NCBI RefSeq assembly: GCF_001650735.1 | Contig: NZ_LXVY01000029.1 | Span: 1 to 64,000, forward strand | DNA length: 64,000 bases | Origin: Sphingomonas sp. TDK1 | GTDB taxonomy: Bacteria > Pseudomonadota > Alphaproteobacteria > Sphingomonadales > Sphingomonadaceae | Reading direction: 5' to 3' | Part shown: piece after piece, positions 8,736 to 17,580 of the stretch | Layout of the letters: every line of letters begins with the position of its first letter | How positions within the stretch are numbered: the stretch's first letter is position 1 | Notes under the pieces: generated by a model | Databases searched by the model: none | Seen by the model: the letters and a program-made list of their open reading frames with translations, nothing else | Told to the model about the DNA's origin: nothing | Made by a program: the position numbers and the translations under genes

Positions 8736-9475
8736 CAGGCTGCCCGCGACGCGATAGCGACCGGAAGCTCATTCCACTCTCGCCCGTCGAGATCGCGTCC
8801 GCCCGTCTTCGGGCGAATCCCGCCCCACTGCTTGAAGAAGAAGGCGACACCCTGCGCAGCGCACATGTCACGAATCTCGCGCGCCCACTCGATCGCCATC
8901 GGACGGGCGCCGGGACCGCTCTCGCCGCCCGCGATGACCCAGTGGATGCCCGACAGATCGACCTGCCCGACCGAGCCGATCAGCGGTTCGACGGAAAGGA
9001 AGCGAACGCCTGCGGGCGCCCGGCGGAGATGCTCGATGCGCGCCCGAGAACGCGAATCCTCTACCGACACCCCGAGCCAGATGTGGGCTGGCGGCGCCAA
9101 GTCGCGATAGCGACGCTTCAGATAATCGCGCATCACCGAGCTGCGCTTGGTCAGCACCTGGAAGACGTGCCAGTCCGCCTTCTCCATCGTATCGAAGACA
9201 CTGTCGATGAAGGTGCGCGGCACCTTCTTGTGAAATAGGTCGCTCATCGAGTTCACGAAGATCATCCGCGACCGCTTCCATGCCAGCGGCTGCGCCAGTC
9301 TCTCCGGACGGAGCGTGAGGTCGAACCCGTTCTCGAACGGATGTCCGGGCACGCCGCGCCAGCGTTCGGAGAACCTTTCCGCATAGCAGTTGTCGCAGCC
9401 GGCCGTGATCTTCGTGCAACCCGTGACCGGGTTCCACGTCGCATCCGTCCACTCTATCGCACTGCCATCCGCCAT
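8735..9475 (-). CDS. Phage Gp37/Gp68-family three-Cys-motif protein (DUF5131)
   Basis: 246 residues from ATG 9475, the family's usual start (M-x-x-x-SAIEWTDATWNP); the frame is open to 9505. Cysteines C20, C27 and C30 in CTKITAGCDNC give the CX6CX2C motif, a variant radical-SAM-like cluster site. The following blocks FVNSMSDLFH, FQVLTKRS, WLGVSVE and WVIAGGESGPGARP are typical of the family, which occurs in phages and mobile elements. Biochemical role unknown. Flanked by one co-directional and one divergent TcmP gene. Confidence 0.9.
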   Translation of the reverse strand: MADGSAIEWTDATWNPVTGCTKITAGCDNCYAERFSERWRGVPGHPFENGFDLTLRPERLAQPLAWKRSRMIFVNSMSDLFHKKVPRTFIDSVFDTMEKADWHVFQVLTKRSSVMRDYLKRRYRDLAPPAHIWLGVSVEDSRSRARIEHLRRAPAGVRFLSVEPLIGSVGQVDLSGIHWVIAGGESGPGARPMAIEWAREIRDMCAAQGVAFFFKQWGGIRPKTGGRDLDGREWNELPVAIASRAA

Positions 9476-9657
9476 GGTTACCCGCCCCGATCTAGAACGA
9501 ATCATGAATCTCGCATATCACGATTCGCCGCGCAACGGATTTGCGTCCTGATCAAACGAAAATCCAGCAAGCAGACTCGCTTTCGGCTGGACAGGCGAAT
9601 CAAATGCAATTCATATTCTGCAACCAACGGGGTAGTCCCCGCGGGGGCAATCGACAG
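9476..9657. promoter_or_regulatory. Divergent intergenic region between Gp37/68 gene and second tcmP
   Basis: 182 bp separate the divergent starts at 9475 (minus) and 9658 (plus), so both promoters should lie here. It is richer in A+T than its flanks around 9500-9620. I could not assign -35/-10 boxes or an operator with confidence. Confidence 0.4.
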
Positions 9658-10938
9658 ATGGCGAACGGGCTCGGCTACGACTGGATCCTTGGCGGCGAGC
9701 TTCCGACGCTCGGCCGGCATAGTGTCGCGAAGCACGAGATCTTCGACCGCTATGTCGAGGCATACATCAGGACGCTGACGAAGAGCCACCTTACCCGCGC
9801 TCTGAACCTGACCATAGTCGACGGCTTTTGCGGCGGCGGCCGATATACTCTCGACGGGGTGGAGGTGGACGGATCACCTCTTCGAATGCTCGCGTCCGTG
9901 CAGCGGGTGCAGGCGGAGATCACCGCCGTGCGTACGCGCGGGATCGCCATCAACGTTGACTTCGTCTTCGTCGACGCCAATCCTAGGCACATCGAGTTTC
10001 TTCACGAACTGCTTCGACAGGAGGGACACAGCGCGCGCATTGGCCGCGACATCCACATCGTCGGCTCGAAGTTCGAGGAGGCTGCCGGCGACATCATCGC
10101 ACGCATCAAGTCTAAGGGCCGAGCGCACCGCTCGCTCTTCTTCCTCGATCAGTACGGCTGGAGCGCCGTCACCTTCGAGACAATCCGGAAGATCATGGCG
10201 CAGCTGCAGAACCCCGAGGTGGTCCTGACCTTCATGGTCGACCATTTGGTCAACCTGCTCAACGACCGCATGATCGACACCGCCGGGCTGGCCGCCATCG
10301 ACCTCAACCGCAGCGACGTTCGCGACATGCTCGAGATGAAGCAGATGCGTGGCTGGAAGCGTTTCATTCAGAACACGCTCTACGAGCACATCCAGCGGAA
10401 TACCGGCGCCGATTACTACACTCCCTTCTTCATCCACCCCGATGGCACGTCGAACCGGGACTATTGGCTGCTGCATCTCTCCAAGCATCACCAAGCCCGC
10501 GAGGAGATGGGGAAGATCCACTGGATGATGGAGAACACCTTCGAGCACTTCGGCCGGGCCGGCTTCAACTCGCTGGGCTTCGTGCCGGGGCAGGACGTGC
10601 GCGCCGACATGCTTGAATTCGGGTTCAACGACAACGCTCGCACCCGTTCCGAAGCGGCGGTCGTTGAGCAGCTGGCCAGGATGCTTCACGCCCGGGCGGT
10701 CGCGGGCGAGGGTCCTCTAACGAAGAAGCTGCTCTTCGCCTCCCACTGCAACGAAGCTCCGGTTGTAGCGAGCATCGTCGATGCTGCGCTCGTAGAGCTC
10801 CGTGCCGCAAAGGATGTCGTGATAAAGGCTCCTGACGGTGCATTGCGGCGCTCGGTGAGGCAATTCACTTGGGACGATGAGATATCGCTTTCCCGGCAAC
10901 CAGGCTTGTTCTCAATTTTCGATCAGCAGGTCGCCTAA
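9658..10938 (+). CDS. tcmP: Three-Cys-motif partner protein TcmP (second, diverged copy)
   Basis: About 426 residues. It has the TcmP layout but clearly differs from the first copy: KHEIFDRYVEAYIRTL, then LTIVDGFCGGGRYT, FVFVDANPRHIEF and LFFLDQYGWSAV. VDGFCGGG and LDQYGW correspond to the motif I and motif IV positions of a methyltransferase-like fold. The C-terminal part (about residues 300-426) looks like a separate helical, possibly winged-helix domain (EAAVVEQLARMLHARAV). ATG 9658 is chosen because the conserved region follows at once; TTG 9541 and ATG 9604 are in frame upstream. Divergent from the Gp37/Gp68 gene, so this protein may respond to or regulate its neighbours. Confidence 0.78.
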   Translation: MANGLGYDWILGGELPTLGRHSVAKHEIFDRYVEAYIRTLTKSHLTRALNLTIVDGFCGGGRYTLDGVEVDGSPLRMLASVQRVQAEITAVRTRGIAINVDFVFVDANPRHIEFLHELLRQEGHSARIGRDIHIVGSKFEEAAGDIIARIKSKGRAHRSLFFLDQYGWSAVTFETIRKIMAQLQNPEVVLTFMVDHLVNLLNDRMIDTAGLAAIDLNRSDVRDMLEMKQMRGWKRFIQNTLYEHIQRNTGADYYTPFFIHPDGTSNRDYWLLHLSKHHQAREEMGKIHWMMENTFEHFGRAGFNSLGFVPGQDVRADMLEFGFNDNARTRSEAAVVEQLARMLHARAVAGEGPLTKKLLFASHCNEAPVVASIVDAALVELRAAKDVVIKAPDGALRRSVRQFTWDDEISLSRQPGLFSIFDQQVA

Positions 10939-11241
10939 CTCGAATTCAAACTCGCGAAAAAACGGTCTCCCGAAATATCAGCCCCACTACGCGGATAATC
11001 AATTCAGCGAGCGTGCGGCACGCTCACCCGGTCGACGCTCCGCTTGGAAACGGCAGCAAAATCCTACCGTCAATCTTCCCTGACCCCGATTGCCGCCGGA
11101 TGAACGGACGACGATTTTCAGGATCTCGCCACTTCGGTCTCAACGGCGATATTGGAGCGCGAAGCTGATAGGGTGGACGCCCCCGAGGGTATCGATGTAC
11201 CAGAGTGGAGGAATTGATCCTCCCACGCGAGCGCTCGATGT
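10939..11241. other. Gene-free stretch between convergent genes
   Basis: Lies between the stop of the second tcmP and the stop of the convergent hypothetical gene. Short open frames here lack ribosome binding sites and protein-like composition. No clear terminator hairpin was identified. Confidence 0.4.
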
Positions 11242-12246
11242 TCAGCCGTCTCGGCTGGGAGATGTCTCCCCGGGGGCGGTGTCTTCTTGAGCTTCGACCA
11301 TCCAGATCTTCCGGACACCGTAGCGTTCGCCCTCGACATCGATAGATATCAGCGACTTTCGAAGCGGCATATTTACGTCCCAGAACCAGTCAGCGATGAT
11401 CTCGGTCTTGGTCGGCAGGCCGCCGTCTAGCACGCGCCGCATGCGATCCTCCCAAACCGCCACCTTGCTCAGCCGGGTCGAAATTTCCGAAAGCATGCCG
11501 GCGGCAAGATCTGGGATGGCGCACAGATCCTCATAGTCCCGGAACGCCGGATCTTGGCCGGTTGTGTTCAATCGATATACGCCCATCGGAAATGGCGAGT
11601 AGAAAGACGAAAAGCGTGCCGCCGCCAGCAAGGCGTCGTCATGTCGGACCTCGTTGGCGACGAACGCATCCTCGTCGGTGATCCAGGTGACATTAGTATA
11701 AGGACGCGCCCAAAGCGAGATCAGGATGCCGGCAAGATGAACTTTGCGTGCCATCGCTTCGAAGGCGCGCGGATTCCAGTTGGCCCTCAAGCCGAGCGAC
11801 TGGCGAAAGTCGTCGGCCACGTCTGGCGCCGTCGACAGCCATTTCTTCTTCTTGTCGACTGCGACTGCCACTAGATGGCCATCAAGGTTGGCGGCAGCGG
11901 CCAGGAAGGATATCAAAGCCTGCTGGCGCATCGGGTCGCCGAGCTTCTTGTAAGACATCGTCCGGCCATCGCGCAGGAATTTGGCGCGCGCGTCCCGTAT
12001 TACCTCGGACCAGTCGGCAAACCCGCCCCGGATTACGAGATAGCAATAGACGAGGTGACTGGACCCCGCATGCTCGCCGCCGAAGTCCGAAGCGATCAGC
12101 AGCTCGCCGGCGTCTCGCGGTCGCGGCTCCCCGGCGCTCACCTGCTGCTGGATGGAATAGCCCCAGGCCCAAAGCCGTCGCGCCGCCACATTCTCGGGCG
12201 TGAGGAGCTGCCAATGATCGTGATGGGGGCCGAAATCCAGCATCAC
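11242..12246 (-). CDS. Hypothetical protein, possible DUF3800/RNase H-like fold
   Basis: 334 residues, no signal peptide or membrane segment. An early acidic block after a beta strand (LLIASDFGGEH) followed by LVYCYLVIRG recalls the first strand of RNase H-like folds seen in DUF3800 proteins. Further acidic residues at WITDEDAFVANE and HDDALLAA could complete a metal site. The resemblance is weak. Stands alone, converging with the tcmP gene; two adjacent ATGs (12246, 12243) begin it. Function not known. Confidence 0.6.
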   Translation of the reverse strand: MMLDFGPHHDHWQLLTPENVAARRLWAWGYSIQQQVSAGEPRPRDAGELLIASDFGGEHAGSSHLVYCYLVIRGGFADWSEVIRDARAKFLRDGRTMSYKKLGDPMRQQALISFLAAAANLDGHLVAVAVDKKKKWLSTAPDVADDFRQSLGLRANWNPRAFEAMARKVHLAGILISLWARPYTNVTWITDEDAFVANEVRHDDALLAAARFSSFYSPFPMGVYRLNTTGQDPAFRDYEDLCAIPDLAAGMLSEISTRLSKVAVWEDRMRRVLDGGLPTKTEIIADWFWDVNMPLRKSLISIDVEGERYGVRKIWMVEAQEDTAPGETSPSRDG

Positions 12247-12680
12247 GCCACTTTAAGGCAACCAAGCGCGGGTGCCAGCGCGCAAACCGCGAAGGCTATC
12301 CGCAGAGACTGATCAAAAAAGGCACGTCGGCTATTGGTGGCGCCGATCGTCGCAAGGAAAAAGCCCCTTCTTGTGAGCGGAGCGGTCATCATCACGATCA
12401 TGGACGAACGGCCGCTTTTAGGCGTTCTGGTTTGAAGCTGAAATGTTTGAGGATGGGGCGCAAAGCCGACCGGCTGGTTTGCGAAACACGAATGGCGGAT
12501 TTCAGGAAGAGCCGCCGCTTAGGTCAACGACACTGAATGGCTTGAGCTGGTCGACTGCTGCCGGAAACATCGACCTGCGCTTTTTGGAACGAAATAGCCG
12601 TCCAACGAAGCGACTGTGAACGTGCGACTGCGCCGAATCCGGACGACAACGAACCTGCGACGAGCGTCTAAGTGTGTTCC
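12247..12680. repeat. Gene-free stretch with degenerate repeat traces
   Basis: 434 bp with no supportable gene on either strand. AACGGCCGCTTTTAGG near 12410 resembles AACGGCCGCTTCTAGC near 16810 and the other diverged island repeats. No RNA gene or terminator recognised. Confidence 0.4.
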
Positions 12681-13853
12681 CTAGCCGAGGTGTGAGCCGG
12701 CATCACCGAGCCGCGTCAGGATTTCCCTTAGTGCCTGCTGCATGCGTGAGGCAAAGGCGATGCTCTCCTCCTGCATCTTGCAATGGAAGTCGATCGACCG
12801 CCGCATCCGTCCCACCTTCATCGACATCAGCGCACGATACCGTTCGGCAAGGCTGCGCTCCCTCGCCTCGTATTGGCTGCGGAGGGCCTGGATGTCGATG
12901 TCGGGAGTCGCCGAGCACGATTCCAGCAGGTTGCGTTCCATCTGGCGGCTGTCGCTCGCGACGATGTCGGTGTAGAGTTCCTCGATCGCGCCGTCGGCCT
13001 GCTGCGCAGCGATGGCGTTGTCGAGTTCGGTAATCGCTCGCAGGAAGTCGGAGCGTCTGCCTTCGTCGATCCTCGGCGCGGAGGCGTCCGCGTCCAGGAT
13101 CAGGAGTAGCATGCTGAAGTAGGTGGTCTGCCGCTCAAGGCCGGCTTCCGGGAACATGCTGACGAGCCGTTCGGCTTGGGGCAGCGCAGCCTTCGCGTAG
13201 CGCTGGAACGTCTCCGTTTGCGGTGAGGAGGGCGTGGGGGCGTAGTCCCCGTCCAGGGCTGTCATGGCTTCCACGTTGCGCGGGGCAAGCGCGGGTTCGA
13301 AGATGACGTCCGTGATGTCGATCAGGCGCCCAATGTTTTCGATGGTGGCGGGAGTCGTCCGTTCGATAGGCACTACCGTGAACTCCGCAGCACCAGCCAG
13401 GGCAAATGCCTCCGCGACGTAGGCCGAGCAGAACGTGCCATCGTCGCCTGCCGACGCCTTTCCTGTTCCGAGCGGGAGGACGCTTTGCCGCGCTTGTCGA
13501 AGCGAATACTCGCGTCCTACGCCTTTCTGCGCGTGGGACGCCGCCCTTCTTGCGACGGACTCGTCCGGATGGCGGAGCACCCTAAGGTTTTCGATTGCGT
13601 GGACGAAGCAGTTGGCCAGCGAGAGTGAGCTCACGCCTTCGTTTCCGGCTTCGGCGAACGTCGGCGGGCTCGTGCAAATCAACACGTGGCTGAAGCGGCT
13701 TCCGGCGGCCTCGCGCACGCGTCGCGATATTTCGAGCGCGCGTTCGTCTTGCGACTCCAGGGTCGAAGTTAGGATGATGTCACCCGGGCGCAGCAGCGAG
13801 ACGTCCGGGAGGAACACCATGCATCCATCGTATCGGGTGTTCTGGTCACCCAT
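12681..13853 (-). CDS. Permuted papain-like (NlpC/P60, YiiX-type) protein with helical tail
   Basis: 390 residues. The first about 190 match the circularly permuted NlpC/P60 fold: LLRPGDIILT, then a histidine in SRFSHVLIC and a cysteine in GTFCSAYVAEAF. In this fold the His comes before the Cys, as seen here. Such proteins cleave or transfer on amide or ester bonds of peptides or lipids. Residues about 215-390 form an all-helical tail with LRSQYEARERSLAERYR, probably coiled coil, which may bind a partner. ATG 13820 is an alternative start. No signal peptide, so probably cytoplasmic. It stands alone and the substrate is unknown. Confidence 0.65.
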   Translation of the reverse strand: MGDQNTRYDGCMVFLPDVSLLRPGDIILTSTLESQDERALEISRRVREAAGSRFSHVLICTSPPTFAEAGNEGVSSLSLANCFVHAIENLRVLRHPDESVARRAASHAQKGVGREYSLRQARQSVLPLGTGKASAGDDGTFCSAYVAEAFALAGAAEFTVVPIERTTPATIENIGRLIDITDVIFEPALAPRNVEAMTALDGDYAPTPSSPQTETFQRYAKAALPQAERLVSMFPEAGLERQTTYFSMLLLILDADASAPRIDEGRRSDFLRAITELDNAIAAQQADGAIEELYTDIVASDSRQMERNLLESCSATPDIDIQALRSQYEARERSLAERYRALMSMKVGRMRRSIDFHCKMQEESIAFASRMQQALREILTRLGDAGSHLG

Positions 13854-13976
13854 TGTAGACTTCCATTCTCAACGCGTCATATCGATTCGACGCGGGCCAG
13901 CCACTTTATTTATGCTGGCACCGCAATGATGGTCGTCTCGGGGTGAGTTCCAAGGTCAGTATGCATTCTCGTCCGA

Positions 13977-14150
13977 TGATTGAAAAGCAGTTGATTACCC
14001 AAGGGCCACCTGACGGTAAAGGCGTTGAAGACCATTTCGGAAATGCGGAACCTACGCAACCGCGCTGCTCACAATGCCGAGATCATGGTTACTGACGCCC
14101 TGCGGTTTGATGAGCTTGCCCGAAGAATGAAGAAGTTTCTCGACGACTAG
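13977..14150 (+). pseudogene. C-terminal remnant of a HEPN-like protein, frameshifted
   Basis: From about 13998 the plus strand encodes KGHLTVKALKTISEMR running into NLRNRAAHNAEIMV and ending MKKFLDD with TAG at 14148-14150. The RNRAAH block has the Rx4H spacing of HEPN RNase domains and resembles the end of DUF4145-type proteins. An adjacent frame from ATG 13977 supplies MIEKQLI, which would join on after a one-base shift, suggesting a frameshifted and truncated gene. No start for a full protein is visible upstream. Could be chance, but the run reads like real protein. The rest of 13854-14178 appears empty. Confidence 0.45.
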
Positions 14151-14178
14151 GGCTTGTCCGCGTGCTGGGCGTAATACC

Positions 14179-15495
14179 CTAGTTAGATGACGAATCATGT
14201 ACGAACAGCACCTCGGAATCGCTGCGAAGCCAACGACGCTCGCCAAACATATAATTATGCATCTGCTTGACATCGACCTCCTGGAACGGGCCGTAGGTGT
14301 CCATCATCATCGCACGGGATGACTCCAAACCCTCTCGCTGGCTGTCGGCGATCCACGACAACGATACGAACTCATACGCAACACGCGCGACCAACTGCTG
14401 GGCGATGCCAATCACGACCCCCGATTCGTGAACGCAATGAAGAGCATAGTCGCTCGAGGGGGCGAATTCGATTTGCCAACCGGGCGCGGCCATCTGCCTG
14501 CACAGTTCGTCCATGCTCGCCCCGACGATGATGAAGATGTTGCCCTCGATAAAATCTAAGAGATGCTGGGGCTCGCGGATGGTCAGGATGAAGGGTGTGT
14601 AGGGCGCCCACGCAAAGTCGTTCTTGTCGCCGTTCAGAGTCCAAAACACGCACCGCTCGTGAGCGAGCGGCTCAAAGATCGCTGCGTAGTCGGGCCGCCC
14701 ACCAGCTATTGCCGCGAAAGCAATGCCCGGTTCCGGTCGAGAAATCGCGAACCCTGTCCTTTTGGCTTCAGCGATGCACTCGTTCAGCGCGTCGACATTA
14801 GTGCGTTCAGGGAGGGTGACCGCTTGCCGCATCGTCTCACCAGGCGCCCCTCGGTAGCCGACCGCACGATCAGTCTCCAAGAAGCTGCGCAGCTTTTCCA
14901 TCTTCTCGGCCTGCCGCCTACCCCGACTACTTTGTTTCGGGCTGCTTTTCACCTCGATAGGCACGGGATCGGAAGCACCGAGCAGACAAACATCGCCATA
15001 GCGAATGGTATTGGTAATGTCGGAAAGGACTGATGGCACCTGATGCTCAAGGGCACTGAATAGGCACGTCAACTCGCCAGCCAATCCCTCTTTGCCACGG
15101 ATCATCCCGGCATCAGGTTTTATAGCAAAGCGGTCGGTGTCATAGTAAGCGTGCTTGATAGCAAACTTGTCGAGATAGAGGAACGCGAGCGCGTCCCCAC
15201 AGCATTTCCAGATATAAATCTGCTTGGCGTATCGGTCGATGAACCCCGCCGTGCGCTTGATCTTTATCTTGAGCGCCTTGCTGATTTCCTTCGATCCCCG
15301 GCCTGTTTTCAACTGCCGGTTCAGTTCCCTGTGCGCAGCGCGATGCTCGTCCTGCTTACGCTCTGCGCGAATGACCTCCTTCAAGACGAGGAGGTTTAAG
15401 GCTTTGATCGAAGCGAAATCGTCGCGATCGGCTTCAATCGCGCGGAGCAGCCGTATCATTTCAAAGAATGGCTTCTGTCGCCGACCGACCATCAT
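14179..15495 (-). CDS. Hypothetical protein with PD-(D/E)XK-like nuclease motif
   Basis: 438 residues. The N-terminal 120 are basic and helical. The centre has YGDVCLLGASDPVPIEVKSS, whose D ... PIEVK spacing fits the catalytic core of PD-(D/E)XK nucleases (restriction endonuclease-like fold), with a possible upstream Glu in GLAGELTCLF. A longer C-terminal half (about residues 230-438) has no recognised family. Single-gene nucleases of this kind occur in defence islands, but no partner adjoins. Nuclease activity is inferred from one motif. Confidence 0.55.
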   Translation of the reverse strand: MMVGRRQKPFFEMIRLLRAIEADRDDFASIKALNLLVLKEVIRAERKQDEHRAAHRELNRQLKTGRGSKEISKALKIKIKRTAGFIDRYAKQIYIWKCCGDALAFLYLDKFAIKHAYYDTDRFAIKPDAGMIRGKEGLAGELTCLFSALEHQVPSVLSDITNTIRYGDVCLLGASDPVPIEVKSSPKQSSRGRRQAEKMEKLRSFLETDRAVGYRGAPGETMRQAVTLPERTNVDALNECIAEAKRTGFAISRPEPGIAFAAIAGGRPDYAAIFEPLAHERCVFWTLNGDKNDFAWAPYTPFILTIREPQHLLDFIEGNIFIIVGASMDELCRQMAAPGWQIEFAPSSDYALHCVHESGVVIGIAQQLVARVAYEFVSLSWIADSQREGLESSRAMMMDTYGPFQEVDVKQMHNYMFGERRWLRSDSEVLFVHDSSSN

Positions 15496-15829
15496 TAGCG
15501 TTGTTCCGACCTCAGGTTAGAAGCGCCGCTATCCCCCAGCATCGCATAATAGCGATTGCGGAGGCGGCAAAGCGGTTCCGATGCGCTGCGATGTCCAGCT
15601 TTGCGGGCTGGTCGACCAAAAGTTGCCACTCAGTTATCGGCTCAGTTCCTTTCGGTCTATGACTTGGTTGGGGGTGTAGGCTGAACGTCCTCTTGTCACA
15701 GAAGCTGCCGTTCCGCAGGTCGCGTGCCCATGACCGCTTTGTCCCAGACCCGGCCGCCTAAGCCGTCTGGAGACGCCGTGCGCTTTCAGGCAATCGGCGG
15801 GCGAACCGCGATGACCGACATTTAGGCGC
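15496..15829. repeat. Gene-free stretch with AGCTGCCG repeat copy
   Basis: No convincing gene. AGCTGCCGTTCCGCAGGTCG at 15703-15722 is a copy of the degenerate repeat found at 17544, 20587, 20668, 20704 and 43884. Confidence 0.45.
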
Positions 15830-16321
15830 TTAGCTGTCGGCCGGATATACGTAGTTAGTGATTTCAACTGGTTTCGTTAGTGATTGGGCAGTTCCACCGA
15901 GCAAGGCGGCGGTAGATTCAAGTCGCTCAAAGTAAAGGACTGCCTCCTTCCAGACTTGAACGGCACTATTAAGACGCTTGAGGCGCTCTGATTTATCCCG
16001 ACCCGTACTGTCGTTCGTCACTTTGTCTTCGGAGCGATAAATCTCTGAAATGCGTTGATTGATCGCGTACACTCGGCTGCGGAGACGTATGAAGTCAGCG
16101 AGCATTGTTGCGGGAAGAGTCGATGTATCTATTTCTCGCATTGCCGCGACCATTTCATTTGTCCGCTCCCCGCGCAGCCGATGGGTAGGATAAGCTCGAC
16201 TAGGCTTGAGGATGGCCACAAGGCGTTCCGTCAACGTTTCGAGGGCGTCGTAAGCCAGTAGATGGGCAGCGCGGCCGCGCTCCGCTGTTTGCTCAAGTGC
16301 ATGAGCCTTCGAACGACTCAC
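15830..16321 (-). CDS. Hypothetical helical protein
   Basis: 163 residues, predominantly helical and charged, with heptad-like stretches (ALETLTERLVAILKPSRAY; LADFIRLRSRVYAINQRIS). No signal peptide, membrane segment or known domain seen. Flanked by repeat-containing DNA on both sides, so probably monocistronic. I do not recognise the family; composition supports a real gene. Confidence 0.45.
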   Translation of the reverse strand: MSRSKAHALEQTAERGRAAHLLAYDALETLTERLVAILKPSRAYPTHRLRGERTNEMVAAMREIDTSTLPATMLADFIRLRSRVYAINQRISEIYRSEDKVTNDSTGRDKSERLKRLNSAVQVWKEAVLYFERLESTAALLGGTAQSLTKPVEITNYVYPADS

Positions 16322-16487
16322 CGTAAGCGTCCGTCCAGGACCGTCTGAGGAAGAAGTGGCCTGTCCGTCCTGGCGCCACTATGGGCCCACCTAATGGGGA
16401 CTATGAGGGCGATGATCTCACCGGCAGGCTGGTTGAGGTTGAACGTCTACCAGTTGCGGAAATCCTTCATGCTGCTAAATTATAACA

Positions 16488-16742
16488 ATGAGGCTTTTGA
16501 AACGTGCTCTCCTAGCGTTGTTTTCAGCAGGCTGGATTGTTCCGTTCTGCATGAGCCACTGGCTGTCACAAGATTTCATGACAGGTGTAGTGGTCCCAGC
16601 TGTACGGGATGGAGAGCTCTGGCGAGGCGGGTCGTGGGGTCCCTTCAAGCTCATCGATCAATTGTTCTACACATCGATGGTCTGGCTGGCGGTTGTGATC
16701 GTAACGTGGAGCCTGTTCCTGCCGGTCACCAAAGACCGGTAA
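16488..16742 (+). CDS. Small two-helix membrane protein
   Basis: 84 residues with two hydrophobic segments: residues about 5-24 (KRALLALFSAGWIVPFCMSH) and about 58-78 (FYTSMVWLAVVIVTWSLFLP), joined by a polar loop. Topology suggests an inner-membrane protein with both ends on one side. No strong ribosome binding site precedes the ATG. Function unknown. Confidence 0.45.
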   Translation: MRLLKRALLALFSAGWIVPFCMSHWLSQDFMTGVVVPAVRDGELWRGGSWGPFKLIDQLFYTSMVWLAVVIVTWSLFLPVTKDR

Positions 16743-16921
16743 CCACTACTCTCGGTTACTCAGCCTAGCGGTCGGGCCGAAAGCCGTCATTCGGCGCTGG
16801 CCTCAGGCCAACGGCCGCTTCTAGCGCGAACCTTCTCGGCGGCAACAATCGGTGGAAAGCCGTCGCTCCTCCCCGCTTTAGGAAGCCCAGTAGCTATCAA
16901 TGGCCACTTGCTTACCGCCGA

Positions 16922-17440
16922 TCAGTGCACTGGTATAAGCGGTGTCACCGCGCCAACCCCATAGCCGCTCTGCGTTACCGTACGTCCAAATTTGTCGATA
17001 AAACTTGGAGCGCCCATTCCCGGCCTATTGCCAGAGGCGCCGCTAAGCCGCTTCATGATCACGCTGACGTCGGCAGTGTAGCAGCGGTTTGACTTGCCCG
17101 ATCGGCATGCCACAGGGTTTGTGGGCGTCTGAACTGGTCGGGCAAATAAGGTCGCACGCTGATCACCCATCCGGTTTTCGCCCTCTATGGCGTCGTGGAT
17201 TTCGACGTATTTACTCCCCGCGCTTTGGGCCATCTCGGCCGCTCGATAGATAGCGACATCAATAGCCAGCATCTGGCGCCCTCGCGTGGCGCCTTCAATT
17301 CGCCAAAAACCATCGCTCGTCGTTTGATCTTTGTAACCCTGCCCAGACTTCATTGGCCCGTAATATGTGGCCGTAGAGGTAGCATTTGCACCGCTGGCTT
17401 GCGCTACAAAGAGAAGCCCGATCAGAATTCCGACGCGCAT
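16922..17440 (-). CDS. Secreted protein, similar to CC0125/CC1285 family
   Basis: 172 residues with an N-terminal signal peptide (MRVGILIGLLFVAQASGANA) and no lipobox cysteine. The core DGFWRIEGATRGRQMLAIDV followed by YRAAEMAQSAGSKYVEI matches the pattern of the small alphaproteobacterial CC0125/CC1285 lipoprotein family, in which a strand and a YRAAE helix recur. Two cysteines (ACRSGKSNRCY) may form a disulfide in the periplasm. Role unknown. The IS66-family element begins just to the right. Confidence 0.55.
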   Translation of the reverse strand: MRVGILIGLLFVAQASGANATSTATYYGPMKSGQGYKDQTTSDGFWRIEGATRGRQMLAIDVAIYRAAEMAQSAGSKYVEIHDAIEGENRMGDQRATLFARPVQTPTNPVACRSGKSNRCYTADVSVIMKRLSGASGNRPGMGAPSFIDKFGRTVTQSGYGVGAVTPLIPVH

Positions 17441-17543
17441 AAACAGCTCCCCGAATACTATGGTTCAGCCGACTACAGGTGAAGGGTGAACGGCTGATTA
17501 CGACGCTCGGAACGTTTGTGTGAATGGCTGAATTTGGGGCGCG

Positions 17544-17580
17544 AGCTGCCGGTCCGCTTTTCACGCATTTTCGGACGAAG
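17544..17580. repeat. Repeat copy at the left edge of the IS66-family element
   Basis: AGCTGCCGGTCCGCTTT at 17544-17560, ending GACGAAG at 17574-17580, is matched by AGCTGCCGGTCCGCTTT at 43884-43900, ending GACGAAG at 43913-43919. Two copies more than 26 kb apart, one in the island and one in the chromosome, mark it as a dispersed element. Here it overlaps the end of the transposase gene, where the IS66 left inverted repeat would be expected to follow but is not seen. Confidence 0.6.

Noticed and set aside
7695..9110. 471-codon frame antisense to the first tcmP and Gp37/Gp68 genes
   Set aside because: Crosses two well-supported genes on the opposite strand; no domain recognised.
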